Assembly (NCBI RefSeq): GCF_032854445.1
Contig: NC_088303.1
Coordinates: 12,345,501 to 12,409,500, forward strand
Source of the DNA: Liolophura sinensis
Taxonomy: Eukaryota; Mollusca; Polyplacophora; Chitonida; Chitonidae
Length of the DNA stretch: 64,000 nucleotides
Direction of reading: 5' to 3'
The position numbers were made by a program, and so were the translations under genes. Shown one piece after another: positions 14,001 through 23,932 of this stretch (within the stretch, counting starts at the first letter, position 1; each line of letters opens with the position of its first letter). The notes beneath the pieces were generated by a model, which was not told the origin of the DNA, made no database searches, and saw only the letters and a program-made list of their open reading frames with translations.

Positions 14001-14575
14001 GTCGGCTATCTTGATATCCACGTATGCAGAATTCTAACACGTAACTTTTCTCACTTGATAATTAATAACGGGATGGATTAAATGACTAATAGGGAAGTCG
14101 TTATTTGCTATTTACAAAGAAAGGACATCCTGCAATGACGCTATACGTGATCCATTACGTTGATACACATGACAGACAGCGGAGGCAAACGAGCAGGAAA
14201 TATAATCAGTCTATTAATAGGCCCTAGATGGCTTTTACTTGTGCAAGCCACAGGTCTGCTTAACAAACAAATTTATGCAAAGTTGGAAGCAGATAATTTC
14301 ACCTGTATAAATGCATACCTACCCACAGTATAAATCAGCTTGTTTTGACCGTCGTAAGCACTTTGTTCCGCGGCCCCTTTGTCTAGAGCGTACAGTTCAA
14401 CGGGAGAATAAGAGTAAGGCATGTAAAGACTGTCCAACTTCTCCAGGTAAATTTCACCTGATGTAACTTTACAGGTAATAACTACTAGCGTGACAAGTGA
14501 AGTGACCCAGGCGACCGGCATGCTGGGCGAGAAACTTCGTTGACTTATCTTCATCTTTTCTTGTATATGTTGCAA
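2053..14575 (-). CDS. Choice-of-anchor I / mesenchyme-specific cell surface glycoprotein-like protein (3' end missing)
   Basis: Nine minus-strand exons: 14575-14323, 10426-10205, 8563-8368, 7758-7629, 6876-6753, 4490-4311, 3911-3846, 3217-2988 and 2276-2053. All have GT-AG borders, and every phase agrees (1,1,2,0,1,1,1,0,2), giving 541 codons so far. Exon 1 has in-frame ATGs at 14575, 14554 and 14521; the last directly precedes a hydrophobic signal-peptide-like stretch, so the protein is probably secreted or surface-bound. Family motifs in order: PLPDMILPT and ALEAEAY (exon 3), LEPEY with a YVCLQ-type strand end (exon 4), LDASDED (exon 5), QPDSIHYF and ITANEGDSKEY (exon 6), VVYDSGDSVER and KRSDDK (exon 8), GPESE onward to DPEDV (exon 9). 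These are repeated blades of a beta-propeller related to bacterial choice-of-anchor I proteins; no catalytic role is established. The expected final strands after DPE are not found within 2 kb. Introns hold mostly minisatellites, several touching exon borders. Confidence 0.87.
2601..2987. repeat. Minisatellite, ~67-bp unit x6, abutting exon 8 donor
   Basis: Units begin near 2601, 2669, 2738, 2805, 2872 and 2931 with CAGCACTGGATGACCGGGTA-like sequence. The last unit ends exactly at the 5' splice site of the exon whose lower border is 2988. On the minus strand, several units carry a donor-like AG-GTATAGTG matching the true donor AAG-GTATAGTA. Confidence 0.85.
4066..4310. repeat. Minisatellite (62-bp x3, then 20-bp x2) containing donor-site copies
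   Basis: Three near-identical 62-bp units (about 4076-4255) are followed by 20-bp units that copy the exon 6 donor. Minus strand: the exon end ATGCTCGCCG-GTAAGATGCT is followed by ATGCTTGCCG-GTAAGACCCT and ATGCTTGCCG-GTAATGTGCC. Two extra, potentially functional 5' splice sites therefore lie within 40 bases of the real one. Confidence 0.85.
4580..4775. repeat. Direct repeat pair of about 49 bp
   Basis: GCAAGGTCGTT-CGAC near 4581, running through TAACTGGAACGCCAT, recurs near 4728 running through TAACTGGGACGCCAT. The spacer contains CACCAGACATGACACC, a phrase shared with SINE family B, so these may be decayed pieces of it. Confidence 0.55.
5610..5795 (-). mobile_element. SINE family B fragment
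   Basis: Shares ACACCAGACATGACACC, GTGCTGAACGCCAA and AAAGTCTTTGGTATGACCCG with the copies at 1-150 and 15600-15835, in the same order and orientation. Diverged and truncated; it lies in intron 5 of the anchor-I gene. Confidence 0.65.
7498..7615. repeat. ~22-bp tandem repeat
   Basis: About five copies of ACCATAACCCCTTAGATA-like units just downstream of exon 4 of the anchor-I gene, inside intron 4. Confidence 0.8.
7850..8185. repeat. ~43-bp minisatellite
   Basis: About eight imperfect copies of a unit with GGGTGTCTTGTTTGGTGTCA and CGCCGTG-CTGGATT. It fills most of intron 3 of the anchor-I gene. Confidence 0.8.
8535..8930. repeat. ~30-bp minisatellite overlapping an exon 3 acceptor
   Basis: About 12 copies of GATATGAGAAACAATGAGGA-CCAACTGGAA (plus strand). 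On the minus strand each unit reads as a pyrimidine-rich tract ending in TTTCC-G/A-GTTGGTCCTC. The proximal copy, in which the G is an A, supplies the AG acceptor (8565-8564) of exon 3 and its first bases. Confidence 0.85.
10450..12270. repeat. ~1.8-kb minisatellite, AGTACTACATAACTCAACACGCC-type units
   Basis: Dozens of 28-60 bp units built from CAGTACTACATAACTCAACA plus variants of CGCCACCC. Local higher-order copies occur, for example the CTAAACCACCATCTCATACA blocks near 11580-11690 and 11840-11930. It lies in intron 1 of the anchor-I gene, just upstream of exon 2, and has no coding potential. Confidence 0.9.
12660..12880. repeat. ~56-bp tandem repeat
   Basis: Four imperfect units with CAGTTACACTCTATGTG and GTACTGGGTATG, within intron 1 of the anchor-I gene. 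Confidence 0.75.
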
Positions 14576-15230
14576 CTCCGTTCAGCTGTGCTCGATTGAA
14601 CACGTCAAGGTCTGGGTAACCTCTCTCTTCTGAACACTCCGCTCCGCATAACCCGTCTCACGTTTTTTTTCCCTTTCACTCATGACTGTACTCTTAGCTG
14701 TGGCATTCAATACGTTTTATTGGTTGAAAGCTGCACTGAACAGACCGGTTATACAACACGATTGGAGAGCGTCGCATGCACTGTGAGCAGTATGAAATTG
14801 TTTCCCAAGATCACAGTAGTTTAAAGCCGGACAGCAGTCGCTGAAACCTTCATTGCAGTATGGAAATACGGCCGAAAACAGCAGGTGTTGTATATGGGCA
14901 GTCGATGAAATCAGCACTGTGAAGAGACTGCATGTGTTGAGCAGCGGTATATTACATTAAACATTGGTTCACATATGGTCTACATTATAACAAGATAACC
15001 AAATTCTGCAATGAATAATTATACAACAACTTTTGTCGCTGTATCGATCAGGCAGTTCTTTAAAATAAGCTGACTACTTTAAGGATAAACTATATATTGC
15101 AGGAGCCCTTCCAAGAACTTAATAAACAGAGTTCTTTTGTTCCCTTTATGTTCTACACGCAGTATTGGGAACTACTCCTGAAATGTTATATATAACGTTA
15201 AATCCAAGATTTTGGCAGTGGTGGAGGAGG
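14576..15230. other. Upstream region of the anchor-I gene
   Basis: Presumed promoter and 5' UTR of the minus-strand gene starting at or below 14575. I see no clear TATA box or GC-rich island and cannot place a transcription start. Otherwise nothing recognised. Confidence 0.35.
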
Positions 15231-15251
15231 GGAAGCATTTATAATGATATT

Positions 15252-15273
15252 TTAACACTTTCTAAAGTGTTAA
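15252..15273. repeat. Perfect 10-bp-arm palindrome in an AT-rich block
   Basis: TTAACACTTT-CT-AAAGTGTTAA. Related pieces (GTGTTAAAA, TAACATTTTGTTACA) recur to about 15510, suggesting a small decayed foldback element. Confidence 0.55.
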
Positions 15274-15599
15274 AAATTGAACACTTTACAGAATACTTTA
15301 TTAAATGTTACAGTTTAACAGTAGTTTAGCTCAGATTCACAATTTTAGGTGCCGTATCCCGCATTACAGGTGTTAAAAATCTTATAACATTTTGTTACAA
15401 TTTGAAAACGATCATTACGCGTAATATTTTAAAATGTTGGCACGTAAGATTTACAACAACTAATATGTATCATTTTAACACGTGTAGAATGTTGACATTG
15501 TAACATTTTTTCTTGAGAGATCACACTGGCTATTTTAAGGTAAACACGAGAAGTGTAACGCCGAAAAACGAAGATCTCAATATTCTCGAGCGAGTCCAT

Positions 15600-15835
15600 G
15601 CCGTCAAACTGTTGCCGTCACTGAAGTATCATGCCTAAAACACCAGACATGACACTCGACCCAGTCACATTATGCTCACGCCAGGCCAACTAGCCCTGTC
15701 TCCCTGCTTTAACATGTCAGCAACGAGAGCCATTTTCAAAGTCTTTGGTATGATTTCACCCAGGTTTGATCCCGGGTCTCCCTACTTCGGCCACTGAAGC
15801 ATCAGGCCACTGAAGCGGTCTCAACATAGGATATA
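15600..15835 (-). mobile_element. SINE family B fragment
   Basis: Shares AACACCAGACATGACAC, AAAGTCTTTGGTATGA and a tRNA-like minus-strand head (GTTTGATCCCGGGTCTCCC region) with the other family B copies. Diverged; no target-site duplication found. Confidence 0.6.
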
Positions 15836-15919
15836 CAGGAGAATAAAATCACAGAAGGATATAGCCAAAATATCTTAAAATAAAATAATATCTTGACAAG
15901 AGGCAATATGTGTAACATT

Positions 15920-16285
15920 CAGGCCTACAAATGGCTTAAGTATGGAAGCCCATAGATGGCATCTCGCTACCTCGTTACCTCGTATTAGAAAGGAATCGAG
16001 ACAGCGAGATTGTGAAGAAGAGAGGCAGCTAAGCGAGATAGCGCTTCGCTACCTCGCTGTCTCGCTACCTCGCTGCCTTGCTTCGGAACATCGCTGCCTT
16101 GCTTCGCTGCCTCGCTTTGCTACCTAGCTGCTGTGCTGTCTCATTGCCTCGTTACCTCGCTTCGCTACCTCGTTACCTCGTTTCGCTACCTCGTTACATC
16201 GCTGCCTCGCTCTGTATTAGAAAGGTCGACGTAGCGAGGTAGCAAGAAGCCCTCTATCGGCTTCCATACTTAAGCCTGAATTTAC
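15920..16285. mobile_element. Foldback element with perfect 18-bp inverted repeats
   Basis: GGCTTAAGTATGGAAGCC at 15933-15950 is the exact reverse complement of 16259-16276. Flanking matches continue inward (CATAGATGG against CCTCTATCGG; TATTAGAAAGG in both arms) and outward (ATTCAGGC against GCCTGAAT). The interior is a microsatellite of TACCTCGC / TGCCTCGC words. No ORF is present, consistent with a MITE-like non-autonomous element. Confidence 0.75.
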
Positions 16286-16289
16286 AGAG

Positions 16290-17505
16290 TGATGCCCAAA
16301 GGTACCGATACTCCTTTGAAACCTTGTGAAGTATTAACTAAGATCTCCGTTATTCTAACTCTGTAAACGTTCAGAGCAGGCACAGTAGATGATTATGGCT
16401 TATACGCCACTCCATCAGTACTACAGTCATATCGTGGCGAAGCACTTGTAAAGCTAGTCATTGTCATCGTAAAAGTAGAAGGATTAGAGAGCCATTCAAT
16501 AAATCTACTTGACTCCAACTATTCTAGTTCTTCTGTTCATGTCTTTGGAGTCTTACAGCGAGCTCAAAATTTACTTCTCTCTGAAGTAGAGATTCGTCGA
16601 AAATAAATAAGACAAACTTTGCTTCGCATACTATTTAGAATGATAAGAAGAAGTGCTTTATTATACTGGGTAAATCAATGCTCAATTTACAGTTATAGTC
16701 TTCCACATGGCTCAGGTTTGAACTGAAACTTTCGACTTAAACCAAGTGATGGGAGTTTGTACTGCGGCATTCGGATTTACGGACGGAGGAATAGTTGTAT
16801 TTACTGTAGACATAAATACTGTAGCTTAACACTGCGTTATGAGTGCTCAAAATGTAAGTCAGTGAGATAAAGACTGCTGTAGTTTTGCTTGAAGTGAATT
16901 GAACTGAAAAGTCATTGCCATCATTGGTACACTCAGGCCCAGCAATAGTGACAGGCACACAAATAAGTACATTCTTGTCAATATTAGAACAGTATTACAT
17001 AGACGGTGGCTCAAGCATATCACGTGACACAGGTAACTCACCGGCACGCGTGTAGCAGGCGTGTCAACTCAAATGAGAATTGTCTCGTTTAATCGCGCTA
17101 GATCTTTTATGGACAGACATGTTTTAAAAAAACATCCCATGCGTTCCATTTGTGTGAAAGTAGTAATTTGAAACCGAACAGTGCAGGGCATTCCAGTGCA
17201 AGAGCACTGTTAAATTGAGTAAAATGGCCTTGACATGTAAAATAACAACCCTTCTCATATCTAACCAGCACGCGAGTCAACGGTCTGCGTTCAAACGTCC
17301 ATTTATAAAAGCTACAATAGAAATTGTTTTGACATAAAACGGACATAACTAAATAAAGAAATAAAACCACTAAACGGCAGGAGTTGCGTTCGTTGGAACT
17401 GTTTATACAAACAGGCAGACAGAAAAGCTGATCGCTGTATCCCCCGCATATGCACCGGAAGTAAAAACGGACACTGGTAAACATTCCTGTAATCTATCAC
17501 ACTGG
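16290..17505. other. No gene recognised
   Basis: Intergenic sequence. Reading frames of 60-125 codons on the minus strand (about 16737-17500) show no family features, repeats or splice context, so I treat them as chance. Confidence 0.45.
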
Positions 17506-17509
17506 ACTG

Positions 17510-18570
17510 TTCCTGTACCCCGTAACTTCCCTCACTAAACTACGGAACACACATTGGTTCAAGATTAACCTCAGTGTTCATTTCACTAGTAAACTTCCCT
17601 CACTGAACTACCGCACATGAGTGCTCCATAGAACATCAGTGTTCCTTTCGCCGGTAAACTTCCCTCACTCAACTACCGCTGATGAGTGCTCTGTGTTCCT
17701 TTCACCAGTACCCCCACCCCTTACTAAACAACGACACATGGCTTTTAAAGAACCCGTTTAAATTTCACCAGTAAGCTTCCAATGACTGTTCCAGAACCTG
17801 GAAGAGGCAATCTTCCTCCACTGAAAAAAACACACGATTATTCAAGACCCTGTTTTGATTTCACGAGTAAACTTCCCTCACTGAAATACCACACGAGTGT
17901 TCCGCAGAACATCAGTGTTCATTTCAGCGGTAAATTCTCTCACTGAACTAGGAAACATTCGACCAGGTGTGTTCAAGAGCCTCATTGTACATTCCACTGG
18001 TAAGCTTCTCTCACTGAACTACGAAACACTCATGTGTGTTCTAGAACCTGTGTTCATTTCACTGGTACCAGTAACCCCCCCCCCCCCCCCCAATCCACCC
18101 ACTGAATAACGACACATGGTTGTTCAAGAACCTGTTTTCATTTCACAAGTAAACTTCCCTCACTGAAATACCATACATGATTGTTCAAGAAACTGTGTTC
18201 ATTTCAGGAGGCAAACTTCCTCCATTGAACTATGACACATGATTGTTTAAGAACCTGTTTTCATTTCACCAGTAAACTTCCCTCACTGAAATACCACACA
18301 TGACCACACATGAAAATTCTACAACATATATTATTTTTACAAGTACCACCCACTCCCCTTCAATGAACTACCGCACATGATTGTTATAGAACCTGTTTTC
18401 ATTTCACCAGTAACTTCCCCTACTGAATGACCAGAAATAAGTATTCTAGGAGCTGTATTAATGTCACCATTACACTCCCTCCCCGCCCCCTACACACTCA
18501 CACTGAACTACGTACCACACGATTGTTTAAGAACCTTAGTGTGCCTTTCACTTGTGGACTTCTCCCACTG
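17510..18570. repeat. ~60-bp minisatellite
   Basis: About 16 imperfect units containing CTTCCCTCACTGAA-TACC, ACACATGATTGTTCAAGAAC and CTGTTTTCATTTCACCAGTA. A C-homopolymer run interrupts it near 18077. Confidence 0.9.
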
Positions 18571-18635
18571 AGCTACCTTTTCTGCTTGCTCGTGCTTTCC
18601 AAAACGACTCATTTCTTAGATAAGAATTTATTTAT

Positions 18636-18775
18636 TTCTTTGATTGGTGTTTTACGCCGTACTCAAGACTGTTTCACTGCGGTCAGCATTATGGTGGGTT
18701 GAAACCGGGCGGAGCCCAGGGGAAACCCAAGACCATGCGCAGGTTGCTGCGAGACCTTCCCTCTAGAACTGCTTT
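18636..18775 (-). mobile_element. SINE family A, 5'-truncated
   Basis: The minus-strand 3' tail (TGATTGGTGTTTTACGCCGT), body (CAGCATTATGGTGGG, CGCAGGTTGCTG) and start of the head are present; the tRNA-like promoter is lost. Same family as 31304-31579. Confidence 0.85.
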
Positions 18776-18814
18776 AATCCGAACTCAAATAGTTTGAGAT
18801 GTCTAGAAGTAGGC

Positions 18815-19045
18815 TTTTTTTTTTGCTCTGACCACAGAGGGGCATATCACAGCGAGGGTGTTATCCAACTAAAAGCATAAGATGTTTTGTTTTGACCACA
18901 CCCAATACGACATTTCACGACGATGGCGTTATTCAAATGTTAACGTAAGGTGTTTTATTCTGACCACAACACAGTACGGCATATCACGTCGATGATGTTA
19001 TCCAAATATTAACGTAAAGTACTTTATTCCCACCAGACCCAACGT
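18815..19045. repeat. ~73-bp tandem repeat x3
   Basis: Three units with TCTGACCACA, GGCATATCAC, GATGATGTTATCCAA and TTAACGTAAGGTGTTTTA. Confidence 0.8.
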
Positions 19046-19079
19046 ATTTATTTCACTGGTGTTTTGCAACAGTGGTAGA

Positions 19080-20130
19080 TCAGGTCAATTTCACCGATGG
19101 GTTATTCTTATGGGCGGGCGGAGGGGGTGGGGGGAGTCGGGTAGGAGAGGAGAAGGCGGAGGGTGCGGTAGGGGAGTAAATGGGGCGTTGTGATTGGTGG
19201 AGGTTCTGAAAGCATCGGTGTTGTGTGGTAGCAACAGTGTTGTGACACGCGGGCCAGGTCATCGGCCGGGCTGCTTGGAGTACAAGCTATGCACCCGAGT
19301 GCATTCCACGACCTGGTCCGTTGCCTACATAACCCTGTCATGATAACACACATAAACTAGTGCTCAGATTGAAATATCTCTTTCGGGAAGGTGTGGTTGG
19401 CTCTGAAAAGAACCGTTGTAAAAAAAACATTAGTCTTGAAAAAGGCTGTTTCAAAAGTTTTAAAACTCTGTCGTATTGGTTGTCTGCATATGGGGCATTC
19501 ACAAATGGTGAGGTGCAAAACTGGCGTGATGGCACAGTGAAAGGTGGGTATCCGCTAGGGGTGGTGGGACGCACCGGTGTTCCAAACGTGGGGTCGACGT
19601 TCTGTCGTGGTGCTGATAGTATCACTGGTCGTCGGATATAGTTGATGTTGAGTGGAGGTAGTTCCTTGGTAGTGTTGTAGTTAGCAACACGGGAACTAAC
19701 TCATCTAGCGCCTCTTCCACTCTCCGTGTAGTCCCCCATCCTGGTTCTTCGTCAACGGCCCATTCGTCTGGCTCTCCATTGACGTCATAGAGAGTATTTT
19801 CCCTCGATACTCCCAAGACGGCTTCAACTACCCTCATTAGATTTCCCACATCACCCCCATGGCTGCCATCTTCACTAGATATTGCTCTTCTGCGGCTTGC
19901 GGTAGAGAATAAATTTAGTATGGCGCGTTGCCAACAAGCACGCCACTCCCCTCCTCGGCTGTGGTCGTCTGCTACACGCAAGCCTGTCTCATAGTGCGGG
20001 CTGGTATTGGGGCATTACTGAAGTAGTAAGCCTGGGTAGTTAACATAGGGCATATATGCACATCGCTGTGAATGTGTATGTATGTATATCTATGTTTGTT
20101 TACCACGGAGTATGAATTTTAAAAAATATG
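19080..20130 (-). other. Unassigned, possible decayed Polinton-flank ORFs
   Basis: GC-richer than its surroundings, with overlapping minus-strand frames of 81-119 codons (19981-19622, 19625-19338, 19353-19108). They run end to end in shifted frames, as in a frameshifted gene, and lie beside the Polinton polymerase. I recognise no domain, so assignment to the Polinton is only positional. Confidence 0.3.
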
Positions 20131-20163
20131 ACCTGCTTTTCATAGATAGAAGACGAGAAAGAA

Positions 20164-21835
20164 TTGCACCAATTTTTCAAACAAAACATTGTGGGAAGCC
20201 CCAGCATCATTTTTCACCTTTACCATGAAAAAGGGGTCACAGGCATTCGCGGTGGCAAGGTATGGCAAGCCATCGTGGGTACACCACCCCGGCTGGCTGA
20301 GCAGTGGTTGGACTGGCAAGCCGAAGAGTTGGGCGTTCTCATCCGACATCGTTTGAACAACACTGAAAAATGCATCAGTGAACGTCAACTGGCCGTGGAT
20401 GAATTTGCCACCCTGAACGGTCAACGCACCATCTTCCAGGTAATGTACGATTGTTGTTTGTATTTTGGTTATTTCTTTCAGGGTTAGAATGGATTCATAT
20501 TTCCTCTTGTGATAGTCTATTCATCGTCTAGGCGAAATGCGCCTGATCGTCTTACCGTTACAGTTCCACGGCTGTTACTGGCATTTTCACGAGCGTCACC
20601 TGAATTACACCACCATAGGGGAGTTGCGCTACAATACCAAGCCAAGTCTAGCCCGGGAATATCTTCAGAACGAGAGCAACGGGCACCCGGCTTACTTTGA
20701 GCACTTGGCATAAGACGTAGTGGAGATGTGGGGGTGCCATTTCCTACATTTGAAGCAAACCCACCACCGTATTCAGGCATTTCTCCAGCAGTACCACCAC
20801 AAACCTCCCTCCTGTCGCACCCAGGAACAACTGGTGAAGGCTGGGATAGAGGATCAGCTCTATGGGTTCGAGGAGTGCGACATCCACGTACCAGACGCGC
20901 TGTAGCCCAAGTTCACCGAATGCCCTCTTTTTTTAAAAAACACGGACGTGACCCTCGCCGAGAATATCCCCACCATGGCAGCGTTCACCAAGGCCAACCA
21001 CATCATGAGCCGACCTCCACGGATGTTAATCGGTAGCACGTTTGGCAGTAAGATTTTGTTGGGGGGGGGGGCACCATTGATGCAGTGGTACCTGCCCCAC
21101 GAACTGGTCGAACCGGGGTGTAATCAGGGCCGTACAGGCCTGCTTTCGCGACTTCGCCGACCACGTGACCCGAGCTCGTCGTCACTTTGAAAAAGGCACG
21201 GACCTTGCTCAATTCCTCCTTGTGCCGTAAGCTTGAAGAAATCGATGAAGTCATCAATTAGGTCACCTGCAGGAGAAAAACAATTTATCCTTGCAAATCG
21301 GGTGCATGGTCTACCAGTACGCCAGCTCGGCATGCTGGAGTTTTATAACGATTTTGTTGACAAGTACTTCGACCGAACCGATTGATAAAATTGCGACATG
21401 GACACCGACTCGGCTTAAATGGCGTTGTCAGACCCAAGATGGGAATCTGTCGACAAACCGGAACCGCAAAAGGCCTACAAAGCCGAGCGTGATCGATGGC
21501 TACCCCGACGAGATCAACACCACTATGACTAACGTACCCCCCCCCCCTATCTTTTTAAAGTCGAATGGACCTGAGATTTCATCATCGGTCTGTGCTCCAA
21601 GACGTGCATTGTTTTGGAGGAGACAACAACGGGGACAAATTTTGATGCAAAATTTGATGGGAGTCAAAGGCAAGTGGAGAAAGACCTGTACATGTCCGTC
21701 CTTCGCAGCTAACAAAGTTCAGCCAGGATCAACCAAGGCATGCGTGTGCGAGGACACCAGATTGTTTTTCGTACTTCCAGCACAAAGATGCCTTTAGTTA
21801 CTTTTACGGCAAGCGGAAAGTTCTAGAGGACGGTG
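20164..21835 (+). pseudogene. Polinton/Maverick protein-primed family-B DNA polymerase, broken
   Basis: Plus-strand remains of a self-synthesising transposon polymerase, scattered over all three frames with several stops and frameshifts. Recognisable parts: an N-terminal stretch (20164-20460), a HGCYWHF-like segment near 20570, a DIHVPDAL segment near 20880 followed by a stop, a LIGSTFG segment near 21027-21045, a LEFYNDFVDKYF segment near 21330, and the palm motif MDTDS at 21398-21412, with a stop codon immediately after the next residue. The C-terminal part continues in shifted frames to about 21835. The expected NSxYG-type segment between 21230 and 21290 is not visible, suggesting a deletion. 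It cannot make an intact enzyme. Together with the minus-strand genes at 30.1-34.1 kb it belongs to one element split by later insertions. Confidence 0.8.
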
Positions 21836-21942
21836 TGAGCACCACGTAGCTGGACATTTAGAGACAACCCCAAACCAACCAGTCATCCAGCCCAGCCCAA
21901 CCGAGACCAGGCCAGTCCGGCCTAACCTTCCCTTTCAAACAA

Positions 21943-22120
21943 CGAACAGGGGTGGAATACCAAGCATACGGTCCGCCCAACGCTATATATACATTCTTGT
22001 CGAGGGGTCTTTAAAGATCTGTACAATCTCATTTCTTAAATTATTTCCATAAACAATGAACAGAATGCAGTCCGCCCAGTGATATATATATATGCATGCT
22101 TGGTATCCCACCCCTGTTCG
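21943..22120. repeat. 25-bp inverted repeat with internal direct repeats
   Basis: CGAACAGGGGTGGAATACCA at 21943 onward (arm to 21967) pairs with 22096-22120 with one mismatch. Inside and just beyond, a GTCCGCCCA / GACCGCCCA word followed by an AT-rich run occurs three times (21973, 22071, 22221). The function is unknown; it may be a non-coding end of the Polinton or a small foldback element. Confidence 0.65.
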
Positions 22121-22782
22121 TATTACTGCCGATGGGACATGTCTTCAAAGGTATTTATAATTTCATTTGTTTTTAAATCGTCCCAATGAACAAAGAACGG
22201 TGGTCGGATATCAAACTTGCGGACCGCCCATTCATATGGTTTATTCGCAACTCGCCTACTTTTTGAACTAGCCTATTCGCATTTCGCCTAACCGGGGGAT
22301 TAAGAACGGATTAACCCCACGCGACGCCGTTAGCAGCATGAGTGAGACGGACAGTTTTAAAGATGTTTACCTCTTACATTGAGTGACACATTTAACGACG
22401 TTCAATGGATTACAGTGACACTTGGAGTATCTGATCATCACTCACAGAACATATAAATATGCTTTCCATGCTTTGGAATATTCAGAGCAAATACCACACT
22501 GATACAACCACTTGATATACAACACTGAGCTTTACGGTAGAACACTGAGCTTCCTACCAGGCAACCAAGAAAGACAGGCAACAGAAGAAGAAAGGAAAAC
22601 AAGAAACGTAAACCAGAAACGTAAACCAGAAACGTAAACCAGAAACGTAAACCCTTACACTCCTATAAGAAGAAAGAAAGAAGCAAAACAGCTAAGTATA
22701 ATCGTTTCATTACTCCTTTCCTTTTTCAGTTTAAGAAGTCTTAACCTAGCAAACTTTCGACAATCCCTCGACCCCATCTAAC

Positions 22783-23905
22783 ATGGCTATACGCAAGGCG
22801 ACTGATATCCCTGAACTGAACAGGTCACCGAAGCGTTTCACCCAAAGCCCTCCTACAAACATTGTTAGCTTTATAGCAATTATTCACAGTTTAGTGAATA
22901 TGAGGGCTAGCCAATTCCCTAAACAGAAACTAGCCCAAGACCTGAAAAAGAAAGCTGGGGATGTCCACAGCGTTACTGAACTACCTGGCGGTGACCTTAA
23001 AATCCGTTGCAGATCCGAAACGCAATTCCAGAAACTTTTACATGTTGACCTTCTAGCAGACAAACCAGTAAATATTAAACCTTATACACCTCGAAGAACA
23101 CAATGTAAAAGTGTAATATATGGCATTGACCTAAATACCAAAATGGAAGATCTGATAAATAAGCTCAAAGATCAAAATGTCCTGTATGCAAAACGTCTTA
23201 GTAAGCACACTAACAACAAGCGTAATGATTGTCTTTAAAGGATTAAAATTACCAGAAACAGCCCAGCTGTCCCTGCACAACATTATTGTGAAACCTTTCT
23301 ATGAAGCGCCTAGACGTTGCTACCAGTGCCAAAAATTTGGTCACACAAAGAAAGTTTGTAAATCCGACATAGTTTGCCCTAAATGTTCAGGAAAACACGA
23401 ATATCAAAATTGTACAGAAACAAAGACCACCTGCGCAAACTGTAAACAAAACCACTCAGCAGGATATAAAGGGTGCAGCGTATACAAAAGAGCCAAAACA
23501 ATCGAGTTTATAAAGGCAGACAAAGGAGTAAGCTACGCAGAAGCTGTCAAACAAGCCAAGCAGACACAAAAACCCACCTCTAAGGACACAATGACAGCGC
23601 AAAGTGAACTAGAAAATCATGCACAGGAAACCGGAACCGAACAAACCGACCAAATTATCATGAGTAAACTGGAATTTCTGGGTTTTATAAATATAGTGAT
23701 CAACTCCATTCACAATCAACGGTCAACAAACAGAACCAAAACTGACATAATATCCAATATCGCACATGACTTTCTAAATTGGAAATTCACCCCAAAAGAA
23801 ATAATTGAATGGGGAATGAGCCCAAAATTTGCCCAGAAGGCATCTACTCCAACCAAAATATCAGAACGACTAAATATGTCAATATCATTACAGTCCCAAC
23901 AATGA
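22783..23905 (+). pseudogene. LINE ORF1, gag-like zinc-knuckle protein, frameshifted
   Basis: The frame starting at ATG 22783 ends at 23238, and the coding sense continues in another frame to a stop at 23905; the shift lies near 23215-23235. The second part holds three consecutive Cys-rich knuckles: CYQCQKFGHTKKVC, then CPKCSGKHEYQNC, then CANCKQNHSAGYKGC. Such proteins bind element RNA. The C-terminal part is charged and Gln-rich with no other domain recognised. Confidence 0.8.
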
Positions 23906-23932
23906 TCAACCGTATGGCTCCAAATTTCGATC

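Noticed and set aside
17107-17500. 125-codon minus-strand frame
   Set aside because: No domain, no repeats, no splice context; length compatible with chance in AT-rich DNA.
19080-19981. Identification as a specific Polinton gene
   Set aside because: Shifted minus-strand frames suggest a decayed gene, but no motif supports a name.
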